15,193 nt of DNA from Mageeibacillus sp. UBA3708 (GTDB taxonomy: Bacteria; Bacillota; Clostridia; Saccharofermentanales; Saccharofermentanaceae), in contig DFIB01000230.1 in the NCBI GenBank assembly GCA_002371375.1, positions 1 to 15,193 on the forward strand, given 5' to 3'. The notes below the pieces were generated by a model. It saw only the letters and a program-made list of their open reading frames with translations, ran no database searches and had not been told where the DNA came from. The position numbers were made by a program, and so were the translations under genes. The stretch's first letter is position 1. Each line of letters starts with the position of its first letter. Positions 1 through 8,900 of the stretch are shown piece after piece.

Positions 1-1948
1 CTCTTCCTCCCATCAGCTTCTTGCCTCCGAGCAGCACACGCCACTCCAGCTCAAGATCCTCCGTATATGCGAAAGGATTGGTATTGCGTAATGTTAGGTT
101 GGTCGGATCACCTTCATTCGGAAATATCTGGACGTCCCTGCACTGCTGCTTGATATCGAGATAGATCGGATGAGGATTACGCAACACGTCAACGATACCC
201 TGACCGATACTGCTGTCGGCACGGTGTTTGCCGCCGACAAGATCGGCATGGTGTATCCACTTATATTCTGCATTATCATCCGTAAATCTTGTTCTTCCCG
301 GAATGGTCTCGAAGAGATTCCTTCCCATCTTGTTCTTGGCAAAAAGCTCTTTCCTGTCGAGGCACAGATCCTGCCACGGGCCGAAGATGGCACCCGCTTC
401 TCCCTCCATCGGCATGATATCGGATACAGCCTTGTCGTAATCTGTGTTGCAGTACCATGGCCTTGTGCCGTCTATCTGGTTCATCTTGTTCTTGACAGAC
501 GCTGCTTCAGCGGCATCAAAGTGATAATCCGATATACCCCACATAATGACCGAAGGATGTGCAGTCATGCTCTCGACGCAGTCACCGATCACCCTCGGAG
601 TACCTGAGACGATAACATACATTCCGTACTGATCTGCCAGATCGAGAAGTTCATCGCTCACCGGCATACCGGCAGAATAGATGCAGTTGATACCGGCCTT
701 TTTCATAAGGATAATATCGTGTCTCATAAGGTTCCTGGGAACTGTGATCCCGCCCTTGGAATCGAACTCGTAGTAGCGCACCGTCCTGAGATTCACGCGC
801 CTGTCGTTGATGTTGATCTTATCGTTGACCACTGAGACGCTCCTGAAGCCGATCCTTCTCTTCTTGGCACATATGATAGCGCCCTCCGAATCGAGAAGTT
901 CGAGTGTCAGATCATACTGTATCGGAGTGGCATCCGACCATAGTCCGACATCCAGGACCATGTATTCGCCTTTGGCCCTCTCAACGGTGTTGGACTTGAT
1001 GACCCCCTCTATCTCGCCCATCTGTTCCCTTATATCAACAAACGGGAGATTGTAAGTATCGTATTCACGCTTCGCCTCAAGGAGAGACACCTTAACGGAA
1101 TAAGGCATATAAATATCCGTGTGATTGGTCAGTTCGAAGTCGACCTTGATCATATAGTTGCCGCGCGATATCTTATCTGCTTTGCCTTTGGAGGGCACGG
1201 GCAGGGATACATTGGCGATCTCGGTAACATAAGCCTCGGGAAGGTTCTCGAGCCTTATATGAAGATTGTTGATCTCAATAAGCGATTCCTTGACTATGTA
1301 TACGGGCCTGAATATGCCTGAGAACCCAAAATTCATATAGTCATTGATGATGCGTCCGTTACTGCTCCTGTCATATCTGTACACGGCAATGACAAGGAGA
1401 TTTACGCCCTCCCTGGCGCAGTCGGACAGCAGCAGACGCTTGAACGTATTGACCGCATGGGACTCGGCAACTATCTGTCCGTTGAGATATACAATAAACC
1501 TGCCGCATATGCCCGAAGTCTCGAGGTAGATCGCCCTATCTATGTCCTCAGGCGTGAAGACCAGCGATGTCCTGTAAATACCGACAGCATCCTCATCACT
1601 CGACGACGACTTCAAGAGAAACTTACCTCCGATGTCCTCAGTCTTCCTCTCCCCGTCGCGCTCCAGCTTCTCCGGATAGTTGTACAAAAGGTAACTCGGC
1701 AGGCCATAACCCTCAGTCTGAAGTGTTGACGGGCAGTTGATCAGCTCCCACTCGGAATCATCGAAAGACATAGCTTCAAATCCGTAAGGCATTTCACCCT
1801 CATGTGCCGCCATGAAGAACCTCCATGTCGTCAGCACTTTAACGTAAGGCGACTCAACTCTGCCGAACTCCGGCTGTTCCCTGTTAGCAAATATATTGTC
1901 AAAGGATTCATATGGCCAAAAGCCTTCATTTGAGTTTTTAAAATCCAT
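1..1948 (-). CDS. LacZ-like glycoside hydrolase family 2 protein, catalytically degenerate, C-terminus outside window
   Basis: About 648 codons are visible without a stop; the 3' end lies beyond the left edge. The order follows LacZ: a jelly-roll sugar-binding region (about residues 50-210, with a conserved SGIFRPVYIV stretch), an immunoglobulin-like region (about 215-365), a TIM-barrel region (about 380-560), then the start of a DUF4981-like domain (NPHPIYLDIKQQ matches LacZ DRTPHPALYEVK). Active-site motifs are damaged. The RHEH motif reads RYYEFD (391-396). The acid/base motif WSLGNE reads WGISDY (470-475), so its Glu is Tyr. The nucleophile motif CEYAHAMGNS is not recognisable; E547 in LFET is the only weak candidate. 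The barrel is also shortened after residue 500. No signal peptide is seen, so it is probably cytoplasmic. The ATG follows GGAGG by 4 nt, with an in-frame TGA five codons upstream. I infer a pseudoenzyme or a diverged glycosidase; activity cannot be judged from sequence alone. Confidence 0.82.
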   Translation of the reverse strand, partial: MDFKNSNEGFWPYESFDNIFANREQPEFGRVESPYVKVLTTWRFFMAAHEGEMPYGFEAMSFDDSEWELINCPSTLQTEGYGLPSYLLYNYPEKLERDGERKTEDIGGKFLLKSSSSDEDAVGIYRTSLVFTPEDIDRAIYLETSGICGRFIVYLNGQIVAESHAVNTFKRLLLSDCAREGVNLLVIAVYRYDRSSNGRIINDYMNFGFSGIFRPVYIVKESLIEINNLHIRLENLPEAYVTEIANVSLPVPSKGKADKISRGNYMIKVDFELTNHTDIYMPYSVKVSLLEAKREYDTYNLPFVDIREQMGEIEGVIKSNTVERAKGEYMVLDVGLWSDATPIQYDLTLELLDSEGAIICAKKRRIGFRSVSVVNDKININDRRVNLRTVRYYEFDSKGGITVPRNLMRHDIILMKKAGINCIYSAGMPVSDELLDLADQYGMYVIVSGTPRVIGDCVESMTAHPSVIMWGISDYHFDAAEAASVKNKMNQIDGTRPWYCNTDYDKAVSDIMPMEGEAGAIFGPWQDLCLDRKELFAKNKMGRNLFETIPGRTRFTDDNAEYKWIHHADLVGGKHRADSSIGQGIVDVLRNPHPIYLDIKQQCRDVQIFPNEGDPTNLTLRNTNPFAYTEDLELEWRVLLGGKKLMGGR

Positions 1949-1978
1949 AGAACCTCCACTTCAAATCGATAAAAATTC

Positions 1979-2008
1979 ATTATCATTGTAACACTTAACA
2001 TGTGTAAA
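1979..2008 (-). promoter_or_regulatory. Predicted sigma-A promoter of the LacZ-like gene
   Basis: Read on the minus strand, TTTACA (2003-2008) is separated by 18 bp from GATAAT (1979-1984). Transcription would begin near 1972, giving a leader of about 24 nt that contains the GGAGG site. It lies back to back with the hppA promoter in the 147-bp divergent gap. Confidence 0.5.
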
Positions 2009-2030
2009 TAAATTTCATAGAGATTACAGA

Positions 2031-2058
2031 TTAACATTTTTAAATAATATTGTATAAT
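2031..2058 (+). promoter_or_regulatory. Predicted sigma-A promoter of hppA
   Basis: TTAACA (2031-2036), a 16-bp spacer and a perfect TATAAT (2053-2058). The expected start near 2065 leaves a 30-nt leader carrying the AAAGGAG ribosome binding site at 2083-2089, about 6 nt before the ATG. Confidence 0.65.
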
Positions 2059-2095
2059 AAGCAATTGGTGTAATTTCAAAGCAAAGGAGACAGTT

Positions 2096-4327
2096 ATGAG
2101 TATTTTTCTGGGACTGGTCATCATTGCGGCACTTCTGGCTCTGGCTTATGCAGCCATCAACTTCTATTCGGTAAAGAGACTCGAAGAGGGTACTGACAGA
2201 ATGAAGGAGATCGCCAAGGAGATCCGTCTTGGTGCGAACACATTCATTAACTACGAGTACAAAGTCGTTGCCATGATCGGCGCGATCATCGCTGCAGTAC
2301 TCGCAATCGTCATCTCATGGCAGGGCGCTTGTGCATTTATCATCGGCGCTGTTATGAGCGCTTCCGCAGGTTACGTCGGCATGAAGATCGCAACCTACGC
2401 AAACGTAAGAGTCACAAACACGGCACGCAAGACCAAGAAGCTCAGCGACACACTGAAGGTCGCATACAAGGGCGGCTCCGTTATGGGTCTTTGCGTTGCA
2501 GGCTTTGCACTTCTCGGCATCTTCCTCGTATATCTTGTCTTCGGATATGGTTTGGGGCAGATCGGCGACTACGCCAAGTTCGCTCAGGATGCATCCGCTG
2601 CAGAAGAGCACTTCAAGAACTTTATCGGTCTTGAGGCACCGTTCTCAATGACGATCTCATGCTATGCACTCGGATGTTCCGTAATCGCTATGTTCAACCG
2701 TGTCGGCGGCGGTATCTATACAAAGGCAGCAGACATGGGCGCTGACCTCGTCGGTAAGACAGAGGCACATCTCCCCGAGGACGACCCGAGGAACCCTGCT
2801 ACAATTGCAGACAACGTTGGTGACAACGTTGGTGACGTTGCCGGTCTCGGCGCTGACCTCCTTGAGTCATATGTAGGTGCTATCATGTCAGCTGCGATCC
2901 TTGCCTGTGAGCTGTTCTCACGTGCAAGCTCTTTCAACGCAGACAACAGCCCCGTATACCCTTACGGCGCTTCGATACTTGAGAAGCTCCTGCTCTTCCC
3001 TATCGCTTTCGCTGCGTGCGGACTCATTGCATGTGTGATCGGTATCGCTTCAACATTGATCAGGAAAAAGCTCTCCGACAACCCTCACATGGAACTCAAT
3101 GTCTCCACTTGGGTATCCGCCGGTGTCACGGCACTGTTCGGCCTCGGATTATCCTATTATTTCTTCAGCAGCGACTCTGCTTCACTGCCCGGTATCGGCT
3201 TCAAGCTCGGTTGGATATCACCCTGGGTAGCAGCAGTTCTCGGTGTAGCAGCCGGCATCATTATCGGTGCGATCGCAGAATACTACACATCATATGATTA
3301 CAAGCCCACAAAGAAGCTGGCCAATGCCTCCGTTGACGGCGCTGCACTCACGATCACAGAGGGACTTGCTCTCGGCATGAAGTCCTGTATGGCTCCCTGC
3401 TTTGTTTTGGGCGCAGCTATTTTCGGTGCGTACCTTGTAGGAGGTCTCTATGGAATCTCCTGTGCCGCTATCGGAATGCTGTCATTCGTAGCTACGACAG
3501 TATCCGTCGATACTTATGGTCCTATCTCCGACAATGCCGGCGGTATTGCCGAGATGAGCTATCTCGACGAGGATGTACGTACCATCACAGACACACTCGA
3601 CTCAGTAGGCAACACAACTGCAGCTATCGGTAAAGGATTCGCAATCGGTTCAGCCGCATTTGCAACACTGGCCATGATGAACTCATATCTGTATTCATTC
3701 ACTGACTCCAGCGTCGCTGCCGGTTCCATCGGACTTAATATCCTGAAGCCTCTCACCCTCGCAGGTGCTGTTGTAGGTGCCGCTCTTCCCTTCTTCTTCT
3801 CCGGTATGCTCATCGAAGCAGTTGCCAAGGCGGCTCAGCAGATGGTCGAGGAAGTACGCCGTCAGTTCAGAGAGATCAAGGGTCTTCTCGAAGGCAAGGT
3901 TCTCCCTGATACAAAGACATGTATCGCTATCTCATCACAGGGTGCTCTCAAGGAAATGAGAGTCCCTGCACTCACAGCTCTTATCTTCCCTGTTTTCGCA
4001 GGATTCCTGTTCGGTGCCGAGTTCGTCGGAGGCATTCTGCTCGGCGCTACTATCTCTTCCATCATGCTCGCCATCTTCACGGGTAACGCAGGCGGTGCAT
4101 GGGACAACGGTAAGAAATATATCGAGACGGGTGCCATCAAAGGTCACGGCAAAGGGTCCCCTGCTCACGATGCTGCAGTCGTCGGAGATACTGTAGGCGA
4201 TCCTTTGAAGGACACGGTAGGACCTTCACTCGATATCCTTATCAAGATCATGAGCACGATCTCGCTCGTAGCTGTTGCAGTATTCAGCAAGTACAATCTG
4301 CTGGAATGGATCGAATCCATGTTCTGA
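2096..4327 (+). CDS. hppA: Membrane-bound ion-translocating pyrophosphatase, K+-dependent type
   Basis: 743 residues, the usual family length, with about 16 membrane segments. It hydrolyses cytoplasmic pyrophosphate and uses the energy to pump Na+ and/or H+ out across the membrane. All pyrophosphate/Mg-binding signatures are present: DLVGK (217-221), EDDPRNP, the DNVGDNVGDVAG run with Asp239, Asp243 and Asp247, DTYGPISDNAGG, and the C-terminal GNAGGAWDN and GDTVGDPLKDT blocks. GNTTAA has Ala509 where K+-independent enzymes carry Lys, which marks the K+-dependent class. The acidic residue after the DNVGD block is Glu257 in DLLESY, the placement seen in Na+-pumping or Na+,H+-pumping enzymes rather than plant-type H+ pumps (family knowledge; the ion is inferred). 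It is a single gene with its own promoter and terminator. The AGGAG site 6 nt upstream fixes the start. Confidence 0.97.
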   Translation: MSIFLGLVIIAALLALAYAAINFYSVKRLEEGTDRMKEIAKEIRLGANTFINYEYKVVAMIGAIIAAVLAIVISWQGACAFIIGAVMSASAGYVGMKIATYANVRVTNTARKTKKLSDTLKVAYKGGSVMGLCVAGFALLGIFLVYLVFGYGLGQIGDYAKFAQDASAAEEHFKNFIGLEAPFSMTISCYALGCSVIAMFNRVGGGIYTKAADMGADLVGKTEAHLPEDDPRNPATIADNVGDNVGDVAGLGADLLESYVGAIMSAAILACELFSRASSFNADNSPVYPYGASILEKLLLFPIAFAACGLIACVIGIASTLIRKKLSDNPHMELNVSTWVSAGVTALFGLGLSYYFFSSDSASLPGIGFKLGWISPWVAAVLGVAAGIIIGAIAEYYTSYDYKPTKKLANASVDGAALTITEGLALGMKSCMAPCFVLGAAIFGAYLVGGLYGISCAAIGMLSFVATTVSVDTYGPISDNAGGIAEMSYLDEDVRTITDTLDSVGNTTAAIGKGFAIGSAAFATLAMMNSYLYSFTDSSVAAGSIGLNILKPLTLAGAVVGAALPFFFSGMLIEAVAKAAQQMVEEVRRQFREIKGLLEGKVLPDTKTCIAISSQGALKEMRVPALTALIFPVFAGFLFGAEFVGGILLGATISSIMLAIFTGNAGGAWDNGKKYIETGAIKGHGKGSPAHDAAVVGDTVGDPLKDTVGPSLDILIKIMSTISLVAVAVFSKYNLLEWIESMF

Positions 4328-4359
4328 TACGGTATCAGTTGATCATCAGCTTAATTATG

Positions 4360-4390
4360 AAGGCTGCCACAGCGGTGTGGCAGCCTTTTT
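4360..4390 (+). terminator. Rho-independent terminator of hppA
   Basis: A perfect 12-bp stem (AAGGCTGCCACA pairing with TGTGGCAGCCTT), a 4-nt GCGG loop and a run of five T. It begins 32 bp after the hppA stop codon. The stop codon itself overlaps a 13-nt palindrome, TGATACGGTATCA. Confidence 0.95.
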
Positions 4391-4461
4391 GGTATCATCG
4401 GTGGTGCGTTGCGCATTCTCTCGAATCTTGCAAGGACTGAGTAAAAGAATCTGCCAAAAGA

Positions 4462-4720
4462 ACACCCAAAAGGGGCACCCCGGGTGGTCCTTTTACGGGT
4501 TATTTTACTCTGATTCGGCCGGAATGACACCCAAAACGGGCACCCCGGGTGTTCCTTTTACGGGTTATTTTATGCTGATCCGGCCGGAATGACACCCAAA
4601 ACGGGCACCCCGGGTGTTCCTTTTGCGGGTTATTTTATGCTGATCCGGCCGGAACAACACCCAAAAGGGGCACCCCGGGTGTTCCTTTTACGGGTTGTTT
4701 TACTCTGATCCGGCCAAAAA
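4462..4720. repeat. Four tandem copies of a 65-bp palindrome-rich intergenic repeat
   Basis: Copies start at 4462, 4527, 4592 and 4657 (65-bp period; the last is 64 bp) and differ from each other at only a few positions. Each begins ACACCCAAAA, contains CACCCCGGGTG followed by TCCTTTT, then a GGGTT(A/G)TTTTA stretch, and ends near GATCCGGCCGG. Two self-complementary elements recur: ACACCC pairing with GGGTGT across a GC-rich loop, and the 8-bp palindrome CCGGCCGG (shortened in copy 4). A fifth copy begins as ACACCCC at 4721 but runs into a terminator hairpin. The sequence just before copy 1 (CTGCCAAAAGA) resembles the end of copy 4 (CGGCCAAAAAA), as if the array expanded within one older unit. 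65 is not a multiple of 3 and no coding frame persists, so it is not a coding repeat. It fills most of the 477-bp gap between hppA and the next gene; 4741-4804 shows nothing else. Confidence 0.95.
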
Positions 4721-4740
4721 ACACCCCGGAATAACCGGGG
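4716..4740 (-). terminator. Rho-independent terminator of the minus-strand cluster
   Basis: On the minus strand CCCCGG, a 5-nt loop and CCGGGG are followed by TG and six T. It lies 64 bp beyond the stop codon of the small membrane-protein gene and ends the minus-strand transcription unit before it reaches the tandem repeats. Confidence 0.75.
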
Positions 4741-4804
4741 CAGATCATCATATTAATACTAATGCGGAATGCAAACGGTAACCCTCGTTCAGCACCTGCC
4801 TGTC

Positions 4805-5353
4805 TCAGGATCCCGACAGCAAAACGATTACAGTAACAAGTGCGGCAGCGCCCCAAACCATGATGCCGATCTTGAATATCATCTCGATCTGAAGAGCAAC
4901 TTCCTTGCTGACCTTAGGCTTTGAATTTGCCTCGATCCTGGCTGCCTTGGCTGCTTTATCCGCTTCTTTGGATGCAGCGGACTTATCCTGCACAGGAGCA
5001 GCTGCAGCACTTACCTGCTGCGGCTTCTGATAATATCTCTGAGGATACGGATCTCTTGCATAAGGCGGCACAGAATCACGCTGCTGAGGATGCTGTTGCT
5101 GAGCACGCTGCGGTCGCTGCGCATATGGACGCTTCTGCGGCTGGCGGGCTCTCTGCTGCTGCCTCGAACGCTCAATAAATGCAGTGTCCTCATAAGGACG
5201 CCTTGCATCGACTGAATCCTGTGAGAAACTCAGGTCGTTCATCGACGTGCCCTTTGTCTGGACGCGCGTTGACCTGCCAGGCGTCTTGTAATGCGTCTGT
5301 ACCGTCAGGTCTCTATATTCTCTGTTGCCTCTGTAACGATCATTTGAACTCAT
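4805..5353 (-). CDS. Gln/Arg/Pro-rich protein with a single C-terminal membrane anchor, function unknown
   Basis: I do not recognise a family. With the start at 5353 the product has 182 residues. The first 150 are hydrophilic and probably disordered, rich in Gln, Arg, Pro and Tyr (short runs such as RQQQRARQPQKRPYAQRPQ), followed by an Ala/Lys stretch. One hydrophobic helix (about residues 155-179, IGIMVWGAAALVTVIVLLSG) ends the protein almost immediately, giving a tail-anchored layout with the bulk probably in the cytoplasm. An ATG at 5392 is in frame but would overlap the upstream DUF3320 frame and has no ribosome binding site. I prefer 5353 because an extended -10 box lies exactly 6 nt upstream. 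Another in-frame ATG (residue 38 of this form) has a weak AGGG 8 nt before it and is a possible alternative. Its job may be membrane-linked, but nothing shows a partner. Confidence 0.75.
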   Translation of the reverse strand: MSSNDRYRGNREYRDLTVQTHYKTPGRSTRVQTKGTSMNDLSFSQDSVDARRPYEDTAFIERSRQQQRARQPQKRPYAQRPQRAQQQHPQQRDSVPPYARDPYPQRYYQKPQQVSAAAAPVQDKSAASKEADKAAKAARIEANSKPKVSKEVALQIEMIFKIGIMVWGAAALVTVIVLLSGS

Positions 5354-5359
5354 AAGAAG

Positions 5360-5368
5360 ATTATAACA
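5360..5368 (-). promoter_or_regulatory. Extended -10 promoter placed for a leaderless transcript
   Basis: The minus strand reads TGTTATAAT (TG, one base, perfect TATAAT), with only 6 nt between the -10 box and the ATG at 5353. The natural start point, 7 nt downstream, is the A of that ATG. No good -35 box is seen, which is common for extended -10 promoters. No Shine-Dalgarno sequence precedes the ATG. Confidence 0.55.
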
Positions 5369-5372
5369 TACA

Positions 5373-5885
5373 TTATGCTTCGAGCATTCCATTATTATTT
5401 AATGTAATTGCATTTTCATTTTGAAGAATGAACATGCCACGCTCCATCAGATCCTTAACCGATGGCGTCATCCTCATAAATCCAAGCTTATGTGCTCCGG
5501 CGACATACGCTGATTCCAACGGCATACCAAACTCCTCCCTGATGGCTTCAATCATTGCACATGCCGCTTCACAAGGATGAACATCAGAAGGTTCACGAAG
5601 AAGATCTTCAGCCCCCGTTCTGTAGAAATCATATGCCATCGGATCTGCCCCCGGTTTCCAGTAAAACAGCACATTACCGTCAGGTGCAGGCTTGATCCTT
5701 GTCGATCTGATGAGATAATCGACACGCTCCTTGATCTTCGGAGTATTCTTGGCTATACCGCACGCTTCCTTGAGCCTTGATGCTATCAGATCATAACTGA
5801 CCGGTGATTCGTCGATGATCACCTGATTTACCATTGCCACGAGCATGGGAGTATTGCGCGGATCACAGAATTCATCCGCTGTCAT
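5373..5885 (-). CDS. DUF3320-type C-terminal domain of the helicase, in the -1 frame; probably expressed by frameshift from the upstream gene
   Basis: As a separate gene it would encode 170 residues. The sequence resembles the DUF3320 domain that normally ends DUF4011 helicases: a winged-helix-like opening (SPVSYDLIASRLKEACGI), a basic strand region ending VLFYWKPG, then a helical HPCEAACAMIEAI segment. Homology-like sequence continues upstream of the ATG in the same frame (QYVRAELPKTV just before Met), and the frame is open into the helicase gene as far as the A7 run at 5948-5954. The ATG at 5885 has no Shine-Dalgarno sequence and lies 23 nt after the helicase stop codon. I infer that the domain is made mainly as the tail of a 1622-residue frameshift product; reinitiation at 5885 is the alternative. 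The C-terminus is plain and ends 19 nt before the ATG of the small membrane-protein gene. Confidence 0.8.
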   Translation of the reverse strand: MTADEFCDPRNTPMLVAMVNQVIIDESPVSYDLIASRLKEACGIAKNTPKIKERVDYLIRSTRIKPAPDGNVLFYWKPGADPMAYDFYRTGAEDLLREPSDVHPCEAACAMIEAIREEFGMPLESAYVAGAHKLGFMRMTPSVKDLMERGMFILQNENAITLNNNGMLEA

Positions 5886-5908
5886 GACAGTCTTGGGAAG
5901 CTCGGCTC

Positions 5909-8900
5909 TTACATATTGTCTCCCGCAGGGGCCTCCTGCGGGTCCGCTTTTTTTGCTATTGAGTCCGCCTCTGCAGTCTGTTCGTCATTCTCAACATCTT
6001 CGGTCACTGCTTCTCCCGGAACTTCAGCTTCAGCCACTTCCGCTTCGGATACTCCGGCGGACGCTTCATCAGCCTCTCCCTCAGCCGCTTCCTCAGCTTC
6101 CCGTGTCTCCTCCGCCGTCACGCTGTCCAGCTTGCTCAAAATGCCTTCTATTACGCGGTTCCTGTTCTCCCACCAGTCAACCGTCCACACACGCATCAGC
6201 TTCCAGCCAAGCCCTGTGAGAACATTCATCTGGTAGAGTTCGCGACCGCTTGTCGTCTTATTCTCAAGATAGAATTTGCCGTCGAGCAGAATGCCGAGAC
6301 AGTACTCGTTCTCATTACGGGGATCCACAACGCCGACATCGATCTTATACTCGGAACTGCCGACGTTCTTTACTGTCTTGTATCCGGCCGCATCAAGCGC
6401 TGTGCAGATATCATCAGCCACACCGACTATACTGTCAAAACGATCGATCACAGGCGCTTCGGTCGATGTGGAAGATGCGAGGTTCTCCCACACTGCTCTG
6501 CCCTGTGCATATTCGAGGAAACTCCTGAAAGCAGCCACTCCCCTTGCAGTGTCGGACGTCACTTTGATCTGTTCGGGCTCAAGCGACGAGAAAACAACCA
6601 TCTCATATCTTGAACGCGTTACTGCTACATTGAGTCTTCTCCATCCTCCGTCCTGACTGAGCGGTCCGAAATTCATATATGTCTTGCCTTCCTCGTCTGT
6701 ACCATACCCTACGGAGAAAAGGATCACGTCACGCTCATCCCCCTGAACATTCTCGAGGTTCTTGATGAACAACGGCTCATCGCTGCCGTACAAAGCCTCC
6801 TCCAAAGAAGGGTCACGCCGGCACTCTTCACTCAGCAGATCATCTATCTTATCCTGCTGCGATATATTGAAAGTAACAACACCAAGACTTCGGTTAGGAT
6901 TCTCCTTAACGCGGCGGATTATCTCCTCAACAACGCGTTGAGCCTCAACTGTATTCGTACGCGTCCTGCCCCTGTCGAAAGTACCCTCACACTTAACAAA
7001 GGATACTTTGCGGTCAAGATCATTACTGGACGGGAATGTGTACAGCCTGTTATCGTAAAATGCGCGGTTACTGAAAGTAATCAGACTCTCGTGCTTGCTC
7101 CTGTAGTGCCACAGGAGGTGTGTTCCCGGCATCGACAGGGCAAGACAGTCGTCGAGAATACTCTCCAGATCCTCTATCTCATAATTCTCTTCATCGTAAT
7201 TCTGCGACTGGAAGAATGACGTCGGCGGCATCTGATTCGGGTCACCGACAATTATCGCATTATTTGCACGTGCTATCACGCCGACCGCTTTACATGTCGG
7301 CAGCTGGCTCGCCTCGTCAAATATTACCGTATCGACAGTCAGCACACCGGGTTCAAGATACTGGGCAACTGATATCGGGCTCATGAGCAGACACGGACAA
7401 AGCCTTGTAATCAGGTCTTTTGCCTGAGTGAACAGTGTCCTGATAGACACGCCTCTTCCACCGCTCTTAATCGCATGCTGAAGTATTCCCAGAGCCGAGC
7501 CTTTCTGTGCTTCCTTAGCAAGATCCGGTATGGAGGATGCTACACGCAGATAGATCTCCTGGCGCGTCAGGGCCACAAATTCATCATTGAGCTTTCTGAA
7601 CTGCTCGACACGCTCTTCAAAGATCTTGCCGCTGAAATTACGGAGCGCGTCATCTTTGTCGATAGTATCCGTGATGAGGAGCTTTGCATACGCCTTGCGG
7701 AAAGCGGGGATGACATCACCATCTGGCACGGCGCCTGACGAGTACGCATTGACCACGTTCATAAGCCCGTCTGACCTTGCATCTGAAGCCGCCTTGTTGA
7801 ACATGATTCGGTCTCTAAGATTCTCGATATTATTCACCAGATCATCACAAAGCTCATATTGTGATATGAACGTCTCATCATCGTGAACCGCCTTAATGTT
7901 GATATCATCTTCAATAACAGAATGTGCATTATCGAAATCATTATAGGCGCTGACAAAACCGTTCCATACATCAGAATATACGGGATTTGCCGCGTAATTT
8001 CTCCTGAGAGCCATAGTCCTGTCATATCCGTCAAGTCTGGCAAATGATTCTGTTGCAACTGATCTAATCTGACCGATCCTGCTGTCATCATCAAGTGTTG
8101 CCCTGTCGAGATAAGATGCCAGCGAATCATTATAGATTCTGTCGCAGTTCTGACGCATGGAAAGCACTTCAGAGACAGCAGCCAGATGCTCTCCGAACTG
8201 CTCATCTCTCGATCCGTGAACACGGTATGGCTCCATCTTTTTATAGACTTTTGCCTGGGCCATGGATTTAAATAATGTCTTATTCGATGCCTCTCTATAC
8301 TCATTAACAAGGGCCGGAATATCAAGACTGAATATCTCAGGCTTGTAGAACTCGCCCACTTCGGATTCTTTGATGCGGACTTTATTCATCTCATTCCGGT
8401 ACGCATCGACATTGCGGAATACCGCTTCATAATCTTCAACCGCGCAAAGTTTGGCGGGAAGATCGCCTGTATCGACAATAGCAGATACTATATCCCTGAT
8501 CCTTCTTACCGCAGCGAAAGAGTTACCTTCCAATCCGGGTATCATTACACCCGATCCGGTTATCGTAGAACGGGCTTTATCAAAAGCCTGTTCAAGAACC
8601 TCAGAAGCATTCTTGAGTGCCGCCGCATCTTCCGGCAGTTTTGCCTTGAGAGCCTGAGAATATTCATCGGCCCTGACCCGTGACAAAGCCGTAATATCCG
8701 TCATCGCGCGGCCTGCGGACAGTACGCCTTCAAGGTCCGTCTCACACTTCTTGTAAGTATCGGCATTGACTACTTCGATGAATCTGTCATCAAACTTATC
8801 TATATCAGGGGCAGACAAATTTGCCGCGTAGAGATTGATCAGTTCATATAATGACATACCGCACTTCTGTTGAGCATGAAGTGCCGCGCAATAAGCATCA

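Noticed and set aside
1290..1329. Loss of the catalytic nuclease Glu in the helicase protein (GILLDG at residues 1316-1321, encoded near 6278-6295), listed as an inactivated nuclease.
   Set aside because: I recall family members with GILCDG-type motifs, so the change may be normal for this clade. The coordinates given here are approximate protein positions, not a separate feature.
4441..4740. The tandem repeats as a CRISPR array.
   Set aside because: The copies abut directly with no unique spacers, and no cas genes are present.
5354..5392. Longer start of the tail-anchored protein at the ATG at 5392.
   Set aside because: It would overlap the DUF3320 frame, has no ribosome binding site, and the -10 box at 5360-5365 lies inside the added codons.
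5922..5954. Plus-strand hairpin followed by seven T, looking like a rho-independent terminator.
   Set aside because: No plus-strand gene ends there, the T run begins 5 nt after the stem, and the minus-strand reading as a frameshift signal explains the exact frame and spacing better. An antisense RNA terminator is not excluded.
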